The notes: generated by a model from the sequence alone, not told the origin. DNA of 64,000 nt from Hirsutella rhossiliensis (GCF_020360975.1 NW_025408668.1:3224001-3288000), one strand, 5' to 3'. Positions 48,101 through 61,200 are shown, counted from the stretch's first letter. A program made the numbers and translations.

Positions 48101-48339
48101 AGAAAGCCGTTGCCCTTTCTACTTATAAAGTAAAGTATATTAGCCTTAAGGAGGTAAATAAAGAAGCTATTTATTTAAATATACTTTTTAAAAATATTAC
48201 TAAGGATCTATCTTTTAAGATTCCTAATACTATACTTCTTATTTTAACGGAAAATACTACTACTATTAAATTAGTAGAAAATCCGGAACTTTATAAAAGG
48301 TCTAAGTATATAAGATTAGCCTGTTACTATACTAGAACT
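45200..48339 (+). pseudogene. copia-3 pol, main part
   Basis: Protease near 45240-45270 reads YNTGATKHIVS (DTGAT type). Integrase about 45640-46520; a 103-codon open piece (45861-46172) covers its core (YISFLDVGTRYLEIYLL, then SSPPRTPESNSRIKRINR). RT about 46840-47650 includes YVNDFLIVG near 47490. RNase H starts about 47890 and is cut by element D at 48339; it resumes at 54683. Confidence 0.85.
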
Positions 48340-48815
48340 TATCGCGAAGCGTGGCCTGATTTCGTAGTTCTCGGAGATATCCCTTAATACGAGGGACCTA
48401 GGAAGCTAAAAAACAGGTTTTAAGGAAGGAGCTAAAAGGAGGTGTAGAGAGGAGGGTAGGGGTATAAGGGGAAGCAGAAGTGGCGATAGCTTCCTATAGA
48501 GGTGGCGAGAGATAAGACGGATATACTAGCAACGGCTAGAAAGGAGGAGAAAAACCGGCAAAAAGCTCGGTAGTTAAAGGGATATTAGTAGCTTCTTTAA
48601 GTAGGATCTTCTTTATTAATTAAGATGCTAGACGGGTATAAAGAGGGGCGTTAGATAAAGGAAAGAAGGATAATAAAGGCAATATAATAATTACTCCCCT
48701 ACCGCAATTACTACTCCCGTAAGAATTAAATCTCTCTGCCCTGCCTATCCGACCCCTTACTTCTAATTTTACCTTCGTGCATTTTTATGCACTTCTTATA
48801 TCTCTCTTTGCGAGA
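48340..48815 (+). repeat. 5' LTR of element D
   Basis: Begins TATCGCGAAGCGTGG and ends TTTGCGAGA. Less RIPed than its 3' partner (keeps CGTGCATTTTTATGCAC). Confidence 0.92.
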
Positions 48816-48829
48816 GTTATAAGCCCGGG
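48816..48829 (+). promoter_or_regulatory. Primer-binding site of element D (half tRNA-iMet type)
   Basis: GTTATAAGCCCGGG right after the 5' LTR, as in element C. Confidence 0.7.
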
Positions 48830-49009
48830 AGGAATAGAATTCCTATACCTTCTAGCTACTATAAAAGGCACCTTTCTTATATCCCTCGTAGCTTCCTTTT
48901 ACCCCTCTTACTAGAAAAGCCGATTTTTAACCGACTTTTCTACCCCCCCTCTTTCGCAACGATAACGAAAACCGACTCCTCTACCGTCCCTACGGTCTAT
49001 AGGACGATT

Positions 49010-50450
49010 CTTATAGAGCCCTAAGATTAGGATAAGTAGGTAAAGGAGCTACGGGCTCGTATAGATAGAACTATCTATAATTTAGTCTTCTCTAATAAGC
49101 AGGACCCTCTCGAGCCCCCTCTTCGTCCTAGGGCAACGGACTTTATAGAGGGAGCTACCCTCTTCTCCGAGCTAACCTCTATATAATAGAGAGCTTTTTC
49201 TGCTACCTTAGGTAACTACGAGAGTCACCGTAAGGAATACCTTTACGAGACGAAGCTACTAACTACTATACGTACGGCGATAACGGAATCCGTTAGTGCA
49301 GTAAAGCTAATCTCTCTTCGAGAGGAAGAGACTCCTAGGCAGTGGCTTTTAAAGCTCGAGACCTCGACAGCTCCCTCGAGGGGCTATATAACTAACTATA
49401 TTAGGAAGACCTATATAGCCTACCTAGGAGCCTTTTCTGCTAAGAACCTGCTAGCTTCTTCGTGGCTAGCTAAGTAGGAAGAAATCCTTAAGGAAGCTAA
49501 CTAATACTTCCTTATAGAAGCTCTTTCCGGCTAGTGGCTATAGGATATATCTCTACTAATAAAGCCTATTAGTAACGGTTACTCGACTATCTTTCGAGAA
49601 GCTAGCCGGGAACTAGATAAAGAGGCTACTAGAGTGCAACAATAAGCAGTCTTATTCCTTCGTGGCTAGCACTCGACCTAGACGGCTCGACCTGCTGCCC
49701 CTGCAGCTGCTGTAGCCCCTGTTGCTGCGGTTCCCGCTACTGCTGCTGCGGCTATTGCCCCTCCGGCTCTACCTCCCTCGAGAGCCTTAATACCGTTATT
49801 AACGGCTGCCCTAGTCCCGGCCCCGGCTCCGCCTCTTGCTCCGGGCCCGGCCCCGGTCCCGTTAGTTAGATAGGCCCGACTAGTCCCCTAATAGACCTTT
49901 TAGTCCGTTAGTCGAAAAATTAAGGAACTAGTTAAAATCGAACCTCTTCGTTAAAATTAATAATAAGGGGTAAAAAGGGGGGGTTTTTAAGCAGACCTTC
50001 CGGATCGGGACGAGGATTCCTCGAAGAAATAAAAGACTAGACGACGAAACGGCTGCCTAGCCTATAAATCCCTAGGCCATCGATTATTATAATACTAGCA
50101 GGTCTTCGAGGAAAACCGACCTAAAGGATTTAACCCTTTAAAGAGGCTATAAGAAACGATATAATAGTCTCTTAAGGAGGACCCCTCGTTATAGAAGAAA
50201 ATAGACGAGATTTAGGTTGCTAAGAAATAGTAACTAACGCCGCTGCCCTTATTCGAGCCGTAAACTCAAGGAAAAATCGTTAGTATAGTAAATCCGGCAT
50301 TCGTCTTCCCTACGGATTAGTAAGACTAACCGTTAGGACCCTCCGACTATCCCCTACGAAAATCAGCTATCCTTAACTCTAGTGCTTCCCTCGATATCTA
50401 TAATATACTCTTACGATTCCGGTCCTTTAAGAAGGCACGGAGGGAATACC
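49010..50450 (+). pseudogene. Element D gag
   Basis: Aligns with C gag, including the Ala/Pro-rich part near 49690-49830. Some Trp codons that are TAG in C are still TGG here (as in QWLLKLET near 49340), so the two copies were hit at different sites. Confidence 0.7.
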
Positions 50451-53400
50451 TTATTGCCAGGGAATTAACCGTACGGATAGAGGGGTACGGAAGGGTGAAT
50501 TTTACGATAAAATTACTTAACGGATCTATGCGAATTCTTCGAAGAAAAAGGGTAGCTTTTTGCCCTCGATTTTTAACGAGCCTAATTTCCTTCCGCCTTC
50601 TTCGAGAGGAAGGAATCTTCTAGGATACGACGTCTAAGCCTACGAGGCTAGTCTAGAAGAATTAGACTATTAGGCTTATCGAGGAGAAATTCGGTTAATT
50701 CGTTCTTAAATTCTAACCTATTTATAGGAAGGAAACACTCGAGAAGTTAGCTTTCCCTACTAGGAGGAATAGGTCTACTATAAAAGACCCTCTTCTAGCA
50801 GCCTAAGGAGACGGCATTCTTTAGCACGCACGACTCGGTCACCCGGGCCCCCTAGCTTTATATAAGCTAGGCCAATAATAGGGCGTACGAATAAGGGGCC
50901 TAAAGACCGTCGAATGCGAACACTACGGCTAAGGAAAGACTAGGAGACGAATTTCTAGACGAACGCCTTTACGGCCGGACCAGCTATATAAGGAAATTTA
51001 GGTCGACTAGACCGACGTCTCTAGGGATTAGGAAAGCTTCGTTAGGGTAATATTTTTCATAGACGCCTTTTTAGGGATAGTTTTCCCCTATTTCTTACGG
51101 ACCTACCTAAGTAAGTATAACTAGTCTGCCCTCTAGGACTTTGTTAACTAGATAAAATCCTACTTCGGCTACGAGGTAAAGAAGATACGGTCTAACGGAG
51201 AGCTATTTACGAAGGATATCTTAAATTAGCTTCGAAAAAGGGGCATTCTACCCCTCCCGTTAGCACCGAATACCTAGGCCTAGAACGGAGGGGTAGAAAG
51301 ATTAGGGGGTGCTATAATAAAAAGGGCCCGTACGATAAGACTTACTATAAAGCTTCTATACGACCTTTAGAGGGAAGTCGTTAAGACCGCCTATTACCTT
51401 CGGAACCGGACCCCTAGGGACCCTAAGGACCCTAGGGAACTAAACTAAGGAATAGACTAGAAATCCCCCCTCGAGCTCTTTACGAAGAAGAGGGCCTCGC
51501 TAGCCTACCTTCGTACCTACGGCTATAAGGCATACGTAATAACTGCCGATATATAGCTAAAAAGGAAGAAGAAAAGAAAGCTTAATCCTAGAGCCTTTAT
51601 TAGTTACCTCGTTAGTTATAATTCTACGAATATCTTCTAGATCTAGATTCCTCTTCTACGAAAGGTTATTTCGACTAGGGATATAATTTTCGACGAATCT
51701 AGCTTCTTCGACGGAAAGAGGGATTAATAGCCCCTCTTACTCTCTTAACGTTAGCTAATTTAGAAGATTTAAATCCCCCCTTCTTAATAGTCTTAAGAAG
51801 AGGTCCTAGATAAGGAAACGGAAGAAGAAACCGACGTTAAAGTAGTCGAGGATAACGCCGACTTCGAAGAAGAGGAAGCTACTAGATTAGATAATCTAGA
51901 CGAAGAAGGAGACTATAGGAAAGCGGTAGAGCTAGAATACGCCTACCTCCCTACGCCTCCTCTTATAGAATAAGAAGAAGATCTAGAAGTAGCTTTTTTA
52001 GTTAGTCTTCTAGTCTCGACCCCTAAGGGGGTAGGAAAGGCACCTCTCTCAAAGGATTACCCGGCTGCCTTTTTATCCCTACTTCGAGAAGCAAAGGAAG
52101 GTATAGGGCCCGATACGGATACTAAAGAAGACTAACCTCTCCCCTATTTCGATCGTTTTTCCGACTTCTACCTAACGCTAATAAAAGACGGTTCCTATAG
52201 AGCGTTTATAGCAAGCCGGCTTTTTAAGCCTCTATTAGCAAGGAAGGTATATAAAAGAGACCTCCCGGACCTACTAGTAAACTAAAAGTAGCTAGAAAAA
52301 CACCCTTTAAGAGACTAGTTTTTCTAGGCCTAGAGAGGCTACCTAGCCTTATACGAAGAGATAGGGTCTTTCGAAGAGGTCCTTAAGGAAAAAGCAAGAG
52401 GAAAATAGGTCCTTAGCTATAAGTAGGTCTTTATCTATAAGACTAATAAACACGGCTTCCTTTAGAAGTATAAAGCCCGGCTAGTTATCTACGGGAATTA
52501 ATAGGAAAAAGGGGATCTACCTACTAAGGCAACCACCCTAGCAGGGATGTCTTTTCGGACCCTTATAGCTATAGTAGCAGAATTCGACCTCGAACTTAAT
52601 TAGATAGATATAGTTAACGCCTTTATTAACTACCTACTCGAGGAAGAAGAAGTTATCTATATACGACTTCCTCCTAGTTTCTAATAACTAGGAAAGGTTC
52701 TATAGCTTAGGAAAGCTCTATACGGACTACGAAGATTACCCCTTCTTTAGCAATAGCATTTAATAGGTTCCCTCGAAGCCCTAGGCTTTAAGAAAGTCCC
52801 TTAGGAACTATATATAATATAGAAGGGTAAAATCACGGTCTTCTTTTATATCGACGATATTATCTAAGCCTACCTAAAAGAGGAAGAGGCTACTACTAGG
52901 GAGGCTATACGAGGCCTATAATAAAGGTATAAGATAACTAGGCTAGGGGAGCTAAAGTAGTTCCTAGGGATACGAATCCTTTAGAATAGGTCCTAACGGA
53001 CTATCTAGCTTACCTAAGACGCCTATATCGATAAGGTCGTATATAAATTCCTCCTTAATTCCCTCGATAAGAAGCTTCCCTCTACGCCTATATTAGACGA
53101 AGAGCTTTTACCTAATCCGTCCTTTTAAGCTAGGGAGCAAGAGAAACACTAATATTAATAAAAGGTAGGCTCCCTGCTTTTTTTAGCTATTTCTACTAGA
53201 CCGGACATCTCTTTTACGGTCTCCCGGCTAGCTAGGCATAACTAGGATCCTAGCCCTAGGCATTAAGAAGTAGCAGATAGAGCTATCCTTTATCTCTATT
53301 TAACGAGATTATATAGTCTGCGCCTAGGAGGGCAGGGAAGGAAATCAGCTGCCGAAATCTTCCTTTATTCGAGCGATTCGTCCTTTACGGACAATTCCTT

Positions 53401-53900
53401 AAATAGAAAGAGCTTATAGGGGTATATTATATCCCTTTTTAGAGGAACTATTGCTTAGAGAGCTTCGAAGCAAGCTACCGTTACTATATTAAGCACGGAG
53501 GCAAAGCTACTAGCTCTTTTAAAAGCGTTAAAAGAAGCGATTTTCCTTAGCCGGCTACTAATATCTTTATAACTATAAATTCCGTCCCCGTTAGCTATAG
53601 AATGCGATAACACGTAGACTATACGAATTCTTATAGAGGAAAATAGTAAGCTATCGACCCGGCTACGGTATATCGATATCTACTAGCATTAGTTACGCTA
53701 AGAGGTCTAAGGGGGACTAATTTCCGTCCGTTAGGTTCTAACGGTATTAATAAAAGCCGACGGTCTTACGAAGCCCCTACCGAAGTAGAAGCTAGCTGTC
53801 TTTTTATAGTAAATTAGGCTAGAAAACGTTTAAGAAAAGCTATCCTTAGAAGCCCGCTTTAAGAGTCTACGAGAGGAGCTAATAGCACGTAGGAGGAAGG
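50450..53900 (+). pseudogene. Element D pol (integrase, RT, RNase H)
   Basis: Aligns with C pol. Integrase about 50900-51400 (APNTQAQNGGVERLGG-like region near 51265). RT about 52430-53000, where the FYIDDII box (52845-52865) still keeps both Asp residues. RNase H about 53370-53800. Many TAA/TAG. A few small deletions relative to C, for example near 51410-51445. Confidence 0.83.
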
Positions 53901-54192
53901 AGACGTCTATAGCCGAAGAGAGGAATTAGGACTTATCCTAGAGGAGGGCCCCTAGCTTAATTAGGACTTATTCTTCTTAAAGGCCCCCTTTAGGACTTAT
54001 CTTAGAGAAGCCCCTTTCTTATAGGACTTAATTTCCTCCTTAAGGCCTATCTTTCCTAAAGTAGGTCTAAAAGAGCCTAGGGCTAAAACCCGGATTTCTT
54101 AAGTAGGGGATAAGTATAGACTAAGACCTCCTCTATACGCTTACCGGCCTAGGTATTTAGCTTTACCCTTTCTATAAGGGCAGGCTATAGCT

Positions 54193-54201
54193 AAGGGGGT
54201 A
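54193..54201 (+). promoter_or_regulatory. Polypurine tract of element D
   Basis: AAGGGGGTA immediately before the 3' LTR. Confidence 0.7.
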
Positions 54202-54677
54202 TATCGCAAAGCGTGGCCTAATTTCGTAGTTCTCGGAGATATCCCTTAGTATAAGGGACCTAGGAAGCTAAAAAATAGGTTTTAAGGAAGGAGCTAAAAG
54301 GAGGTATAGAGAGGAGAGTAGGGGTATAAGGGGAAGTAGAAGTAGCGATAGCTTCTTATAGAGGTAGCGAGAGATAAGACGGATATACCGGTAACGGCTA
54401 GAAAGGAGGAGAAAAACCGGCAAAAAGCTTAGTAGTTAAAGGGACATTAGTAGCTTCTTTAAGTAGGATCTTCTTTATTAATTAAGATGCTGGACGGGTA
54501 TAAAGAGGGGCGTTAGATAGAGGAAAGAAGGACAATAAAGGCAATATAATAATCACTCCCCTGCCGCAATTACTGCTCCCGTAAGAATTAAATCTCTCTG
54601 CCCTGCCTATCCGACCCCTTACTTCTAATTTTACCTTCGTGTATTTTTATATACTTCTCGTATCTCTCTTCGCGAGA
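54202..54677 (+). repeat. 3' LTR of element D
   Basis: 476 bases, direct repeat of 48340-48815; GAACT follows. Confidence 0.92.
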
Positions 54678-54682
54678 GAACT

Positions 54683-54830
54683 AGTATAAGAGAAAGGGAA
54701 ATTAGAGTTTTATATATTAAATTAAAAGATAATATAGCTAATATTTTTATAAAGGAATTAAGACCTAGATTACTCTATAAATTTAGAGACGGTCTATCCT
54801 TAATATAAGTTCCTAAGTAATTAAAAGGGG
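54683..54830 (+). pseudogene. copia-3 RNase H, C-terminal end
   Basis: Continues after element D and one GAACT as RVLYIKLKDNIANIFIKELR-like sequence, matching the DNIADIFTKELRR end of copia-1. Followed by about 350 bases of leader-like RIPed sequence and the polypurine tract AAGGGAGGC (55172-55180). Confidence 0.8.
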
Positions 54831-55180
54831 TTTTTAGATATTTCTTATACTTTCTATATCTTTCTCCTACTAGGTTTTTCTTTTTTTAGTTTCCTAGAGA
54901 AATATTTACTAGGTTTTTATCTATTAAGATTTTCCTAGTAATAATAGGTTTTACCTTATATAAGGTTATCCTATAAATAATTATTATAACTATAGATTTT
55001 TCCTACTATAGGTTTTTTTATAAGTATATACCTAAGGATTTTTTTTCCTAAGAAAGAATAGGTTTTTATATATCTTATTAAGGTATAAGAATAGTTTTCC
55101 TAAGTTAGGTTTTTACCCTATATATATACTACTATAAATAAATTAGTAAAGAGTATATAAATCTACTCTTTAAGGGAGGC

Positions 55181-55748
55181 TATAAGGAACGGTGTTCCTA
55201 CTATAAATAAAGTAGCTATAATATACTCTCTTAATTATATAAGCTAATAAGTAGTATATTAATTATAGATAAAAGCCTATATTATAGAGTAAGAGTCGCT
55301 TATTATTTTACATAGTATTATATATTAAACGGGTTACCGGTTATCGTATAATTAAGAATCGAAGAAATAGAGCTAGCTTAGAATACTAGCTAAGACCTCT
55401 TAAGAACACTAGCACGACTAACCTCCTTTAAATATAAATATTAGTAGAACTAAGACACTTCCTAATATACTCGAGGTATTACTAAATTCCTTAGTCTTAG
55501 GGCTATATAGCAGCCTAAATGTAGTCCCGAAAGGTTCTTCCGTTTAGCTATAATTATCTATATAAGACAGCATGTCCGCTAGTAGATAAAGAGAGGATTA
55601 TTAACTTTAATACCTCTTCTATATACTAATAGATTACTAATAAATTCTATTAAAAATCCTACCTTATACTCCTTCTTCCCCTTTATTATATAGTCTTACG
55701 TAATTCCTTAATTTCCTAAAATTCCGCTTTTGCTTATATACCTTAAGA
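55181..55748 (+). repeat. 3' LTR of copia-3
   Basis: 568 bases, direct repeat of 43352-43919. Preceded by the purine tract AAGGGAGGC. Confidence 0.92.
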
Positions 55749-55978
55749 TAAAGACGCTAATTACTTTATTTCCTTAACGCCCTTAGGAATAATAAGCCCG
55801 AATACTTAAGAGCGTATATAAAGGGTAGTAGATAATTATTTAAAGAAGGAAGTATATAAGTAAAGATAGGAAAGAGCTAAATAAGTAGCTTATAGGTAAA
55901 AGGAGGAATAAATAATATAAAGGAAAGGGATTATAGTAAAGGAGAAAAGTTCTATTAAAGGTTTATTTACTTACTTAC
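55749..55978. other. Unidentified RIPed sequence left of Gypsy E
   Basis: 230 bases, AT-rich, purine-rich on the plus strand in its second half. It ends with the CTTAC target site of Gypsy E and continues at 62962. No family recognised. Confidence 0.4.
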
Positions 55979-56164
55979 TATAAGAGTCTTTAACTATTAT
56001 AGGTAATAGGCTTAGGCCACGGCCTAAGCCGTATAGTTATATATAAAGGGCCGGATCCTATAAGTATAAGGGCGGGCTAGCCGCGTATAAAAGAGCTCTA
56101 TATAGCTTATTAATATTATCCTATAGATAGTACTTATATATACGCCTCTACTTACTCCGTAATA
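55979..56164 (+). repeat. 5' LTR of Gypsy E
   Basis: 186 bases, begins TATAAGAGTCTTTAAC, ends ACTCCGTAATA; direct repeat of 62771-62956. It holds the short palindrome TTAGGCCACGGCCTAA (about 56011-56026). Confidence 0.93.
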
Positions 56165-56259
56165 GTATAAGCTATTAACTAATAGATCTAATAAATATCT
56201 CCTTAGAAAGGGTGCCGCTTCCTTAAGGGAGTACCCCGCCACCCCTTAGGCGGATAGGA

Positions 56260-57300
56260 AGTATTATAGCTATCCTAAAAGCGATTAAAAGCGCGATAGC
56301 TAGCGAGAAGAACGAGGTTCTCGCTATACTAAGAGAGCCGTCTACGAGACTAGCGTTAACCCCTATAACCTTAGTAATACCGGTTATAGCGGCGGCACTA
56401 TTAATATAGAAGCTACTTCCTTAGCTAACTTAAGATAGTAAGCCTAAGTCTTTTTACTTCTTCCTTAGCTAGCTATAAACGAAGTTTATAATAGATAAGA
56501 AATAGGGCCTAAACGGCTATTATAATATAGCGTAGTATTCGCTCCTCTATACGCTGCCGGAGCCCTAGATATAGCGGATCTCTAGATTCTAGGATAAGGG
56601 CGGCCATAGAGGTAAACGCGACCTATAGGACTTCTTTTAATACCTTATATATACGTTCGGCAACGTATAAGAGCGGGAGAAGGCATAGGATAGGCTATAG
56701 ACCCTTAAGTAAAGGGATAGGTAGACCTTTAGCGAATTCCTCCTTAACTTTAAAGAGACGCTCTTATAAGTAGCGGGAACTATAGTATAAGAAGATAGCG
56801 CGAAGCTTATATAGTTATAGAACTTAATTACGCTAGCCCTATAGGAGCTACTTATCCTTATAATTATACCTATTAACTATAGCGAGTATATAAGCTAGTT
56901 AATAAAGGTAGTATAGGGCTATAAGTAGACGCCGCGTTTTTAGAAGCTTTATAAGAGTACGCTATATAGCGGCGACGGGATTACCGCCCCTTTATAAGAG
57001 GAATAGCTAACTATCGATATTAACGGAGATACCTTAATATTAGCTACCTATATAGACCGAGCTAAACGCGGTAAGAAGTCGTCTTTAAATATCCCTTATA
57101 TTATCCCGCTCTCTAAGTAGCGGGCGAAGTAGGTAATAAGCGAGGAAATTAGGAAAAGGAAGGCTAACGGCCGCTGCCTACGTTACGGCGCGTCTATATA
57201 CTTTATATTAAAATGCCCCTTCCTTTTAGCTAAGCGGCCTATAGTAGTTTAAGTAGCAAAGATAGAACCGCTTTTTACCTTAGACGATAAAGAGGACTCC
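56260..57300 (+). pseudogene. Gypsy E gag
   Basis: The zinc knuckle at 57175-57216 reads CLRYGASIYFILKC. With TAT as TGT and as CAT it is CX2CX4HX4C. The upstream part has the retroviral-gag-like charged helices. RIP stops throughout. Confidence 0.75.
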
Positions 57301-57399
57301 GCTCCCTTAGGCCTAGAGGAAAAAGAGTAGCTCCGGAGTAAAGATAGGCTCCGGAGCCCTAATTACTAGTACTAGTAAAGGAGAAGGAGGAATTATCCG

Positions 57400-60300
57400 C
57401 CCGTATAAAAGAGGAGCCTACTTTAATATAAGTTATAGTTAATAACTCCTTACCTATCGCCGCCCTTATAGATAAGGGCTACTAGTACTATACTATAGTT
57501 AACGAGGCGCTTATATAAGAGATATAAGTGCTAGTAAAAAAGATCGCCCTAAGGTAAGTAAAGGGCGCCTTAGGTATAATAGAGGGTATAGTAATTAAGG
57601 GTATTATATAGCTAGCTATAAAGGTCAACGGTTGCCGTAAGCTTATCGTAGCCTATATAATCCCCTAACTAGAGTTTCCCTTAATCCTTAGGAAACCCTA
57701 GTTATTATATATAGAGTTATACTCGGTTTTATACTAAAAGAAGCTATAGTTTAGGCCTATATAACGGTAGGTCCGCTACGACGATAGTTCTATAAGTATA
57801 GGACTAAGCGTACGAGCTTTATACTTAGTATAAGAAGTCCTTACCTCTATCTTTATAGGAACCGTACAATAGTTAGAGTAGGAGGAAGGCCGGGCAGCGG
57901 CTAACGTAGCGGTCTACGTAGTTAGCCTAGCGGATATCGATAAGGCCCTCTAGGCGAAGAAGTTAAAGTCGCCCTCTAAGCTATAGTAGTAGATACTAAA
58001 GCGCTTTTACGACCTCCTACCGCTATTTAAGTCCTAAGAAGCGGATAAGCTTAACCTATATAAGTTAAGGGTAAACTATAAGATCGTACTTTATACTAAT
58101 AAGAAGGGGTAGGAACTACCTATACTATTTAGACCGCTATATAGTATATTATACGCGGAGCTACTAGTACTAAAGAAGACGCTAAGGGACCTCCTAGATA
58201 AGGGTTTTATTTAAGTAAGTAGCTTTAAAGTAAGAGCGCCGGTCCTATTTATACGTAAACTAAGGGGCGGGATATAGTTCTATTACGACTATAGGGCTCT
58301 AAACGTAATTACGAGGCTAGACCGCTACCCCTTACCCTTAATCTTAGATACGCTTTATAACCTTTTAAAGGTAAAGTAGTTTACGAAGCTAGATATAAAA
58401 TAAGCGTTCTATAAAGTATAGATCTTAGAGGGTAATAAGTAGAAGATAGCGTTCTATATATACTATAGCTTATTTAAGTAGCTTATAACGCCCTTCGGCC
58501 TCTTAGGAGCGCCCGCTACCTTCTAGTATTATATTAATAATATACTTTAAGACTTCCTTAATAAGTTCGCCTCTATATATATAGATAATATCCTTATCTA
58601 TATAAGCGGCTCTTATAAGGACTATATATAGAAAGTATAGAGGGTCTTAAAGCGCCTCTAACTTTATAGGCTCTACCTCGACCTAGATAAGTATAAATTT
58701 AAGGTTAAGAGGGTTAAGTACCTAGGCTTTATTATCTACGCCGGCGTAGGTATATAGGCGGATCCTATAAAGATCTAGGCGATTTAGGACTAAGCTACCC
58801 TAACTATATAAATAAGTATATAGAGCTTCCTTAGGTTCGCGAACTATTATAGGATATTTATTAAGGGCTTCTCTTATATTATAATACCCTTAAACGAGAT
58901 TACTAGGAAGCGGACCGCTTTTCGCTAAGGGCCTATATAAGAAGGAGCGTTCTATACGCTTAAGGACCTATTCTCTTAAGCCCCGGTATTACTTTAGTAG
59001 GACTTTAACTAGTCTATATTAGTTAAAGTAGACTATAGCGGCTAGGCACTTAGAGGAACGCTCTCTTAGGAGGTAGACGGGTAGAAGTAACTAGTAGCGT
59101 TCTACTCTTATAAGCTAACCCTAGTAGAGCGGAATTACGCTATTTACGATAAGGAGATACTAGCGATTATTAGCTACCTTAAGTAATAGTAAGTAGAGCT
59201 CCGGAGCTATAAGAGCTTTAAGGTTCTTATAGACTATAGGAACCTTAAGTACTTTATAACTCGCTAGTACCTCTTAGAGTAGTAAGCCCGCTAAGCGGAG
59301 TATCTCTTACGCTTTAACTTCTCGATTAAGTACCGGCTAAGGTAGGACTCTATAGTCCTAGATACGCTTTCCTAGAGGGATTAAGACCGGCTAACGGGAG
59401 CGGATATCGAGGCCTAGGATCTATAGCTTATCCTATAAGAAGCGCTATAGACTTATATAGGAGCTTCCTTAGTAGAGGAAGGCATAGCGCTAACGGATAA
59501 GCCTTCCCTTATACCTTCGCCTTAGCTTAGCGAGGAGGGATAGACCGGCCTAGGGGCGCGTACGGCGCGGGTGTTCTAAGATAAGGTCCTTTAGCGCTTA
59601 TAGGATAGGATATCGTCTCTAGACTATACCTATAAGAGCGTGCGCCGCGCCGTTAAGTCCGGCGCTTAATACTTTAATCTAAAGCTAAAGCTAAAGGTAT
59701 AAGTAGCCGACTATTATATCGACCTATAGGGGCACCTATATTAGCGGGGGAGACTATAGGTACCGGGCGCGCCGTATACTATAGAAGCTAGGGAGAAGGA
59801 TAGACCGCTAAAGCTAGATAAATAAAACGAGCTCTAAGGGAAGCTAGTCTAGCTCGTCTATAACTTTAGTATCGTAGGCTACCTAGGTAAGTAGGGCATA
59901 GTAGTAGGCCTTATAAGGGATTTCTACTAGCCCCTCCTATAGTACTACGTTTACCGCTTCCTCTATAACTATAATATCTATAGCTATACTAAGATTTAAA
60001 GGGCGTAGCTTAAGGGGCTACTTAAGTAGCTTCTAGTACCCGACCGGTTCTATACGTATATATAGATAGACTTTATAACGGACCTCCTACTTATAGAGGG
60101 TAGTAACCGCTATATATAGGTAATTAAGGACCGACTTAATAAGTCTATAGTATTAGAGCCGATACTGTCTATAGATATAGAGTCTTATATAGAGCGCTTC
60201 TTATAGTACTAGGCCCGCTTATATAGCTAGCTAGCCTTTATTATAAGCGATAGGGGATCGAATTAAACTAGCCGCTTTTAGTAGTACCTATACTAGCTAC

Positions 60301-61200
60301 TTTAGATTATATAGCTACTTAGTATAGTATATTACTTATAGACTAATAGAGGGCCTAAGAGGGTTAACTAAGAGGTATAGGCTTACTTATAGGCTATCGT
60401 AGCCCGTAACTAAGTAGACTAAGACTATTAGCTCCCCGCGGCCTAACTTACGTTAAATAGTAGACTATATACCTTTATTAAGATAGCCCCTTTCTTTATA
60501 ACGTATAGCTTTGAACTACTCTTACTAGTTCCCTTTACCGTAAATATAGTAGTAAAGTAGTATAGTAATTCGTTACTAAAGGGCCGCGCTTTTATATTTA
60601 TATAAAAGCTATAAGAGACTATAGATTATTATTAATCCGCGATAGCTACCGCGGTATAAGATTAAGAGCGGCACGCTAATAAAACTAAGGCCCTAGTAGA
60701 TAGGTTTATAATAAAAGATAAGGTATAGCTAGACCTCTATAACTATAGGTCGGTATAGCTAAAAAAGAAGCTTAACTAGCTATATATAAAGTTTACGGTA
60801 TATAGGGTTATTAGCCTATAGGTTATAGAGCTCGATAGTCTCCTAATAAGGGTCTATAATAAGATTAATATAGACCTCTTTTATAGAGCCTCCTTTAACC
60901 CGCTACTTAGATAAGAAGTAGTAGACGCTTAACCGCTTATAATTAAGGTAGAAGGAAAGGACGAGTTTAAGGTTAAAGAGATATAAGCCGCGTACTAGAA
61001 AAAGGTTAATAAGGGGAAACGCTAGGATGTCCTTATTAAGTAGCATAGGTATCTTAACCCTACGTAGGAACCTATATATACGTTTATAGGAACTATAGCC
61101 CTTAATAAGTTTAAAGCTTTATTTAGAACGGTAAATAAAAATAATAAACTAATAGACTACCGATAATAGCCTAGGCTAAGACTATAAAGTAAGTATAGTA
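57400..61200 (+). pseudogene. Gypsy E pol with chromodomain
   Basis: Protease near 57445 reads PIAALIDKGY. RT about 58110-58760: YYDYRALNVITRLDRYPLPLI (58270-58335, in part) and SIYIDNILIYIS near 58572-58610 for YIDDILIYS. RNase H about 58960-59370 (NYAIYDKEILAII). Integrase about 59900-60650. Chromodomain about 60955-61075 (EFKVKEI, then LIK-stop-H and NPT-stop-EP, where Trp is expected). Internal stops only at Gln/Trp-type positions. Confidence 0.87.

Larger units (their letters stand above)
48340..54677 (+). mobile_element. Ty1/copia retrotransposon D
   Basis: Complete element of 6338 bases, LTRs of 476 bases, target duplication GAACT (48335-48339 and 54678-54682), inserted in RNase H of copia-3. 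Sister copy of C: the interiors align nearly end to end with transitions and a few indels. Confidence 0.95.
43352..55748 (+). mobile_element. Ty1/copia retrotransposon copia-3, split by element D
   Basis: Paired 568-base LTRs; about 6.05 kb of its own sequence after removing D. Same family as the copia-2 fragment, and distantly like copia-1. The flanks (CTTAT at left, TAAAG at right) do not match, and the right flank is not the missing part of copia-2, so the insertion has been rearranged afterwards. Confidence 0.9.

Noticed and set aside
56024..56242. Small minus-strand ORF
   Set aside because: Lies over the 5' LTR of Gypsy E; chance frame.
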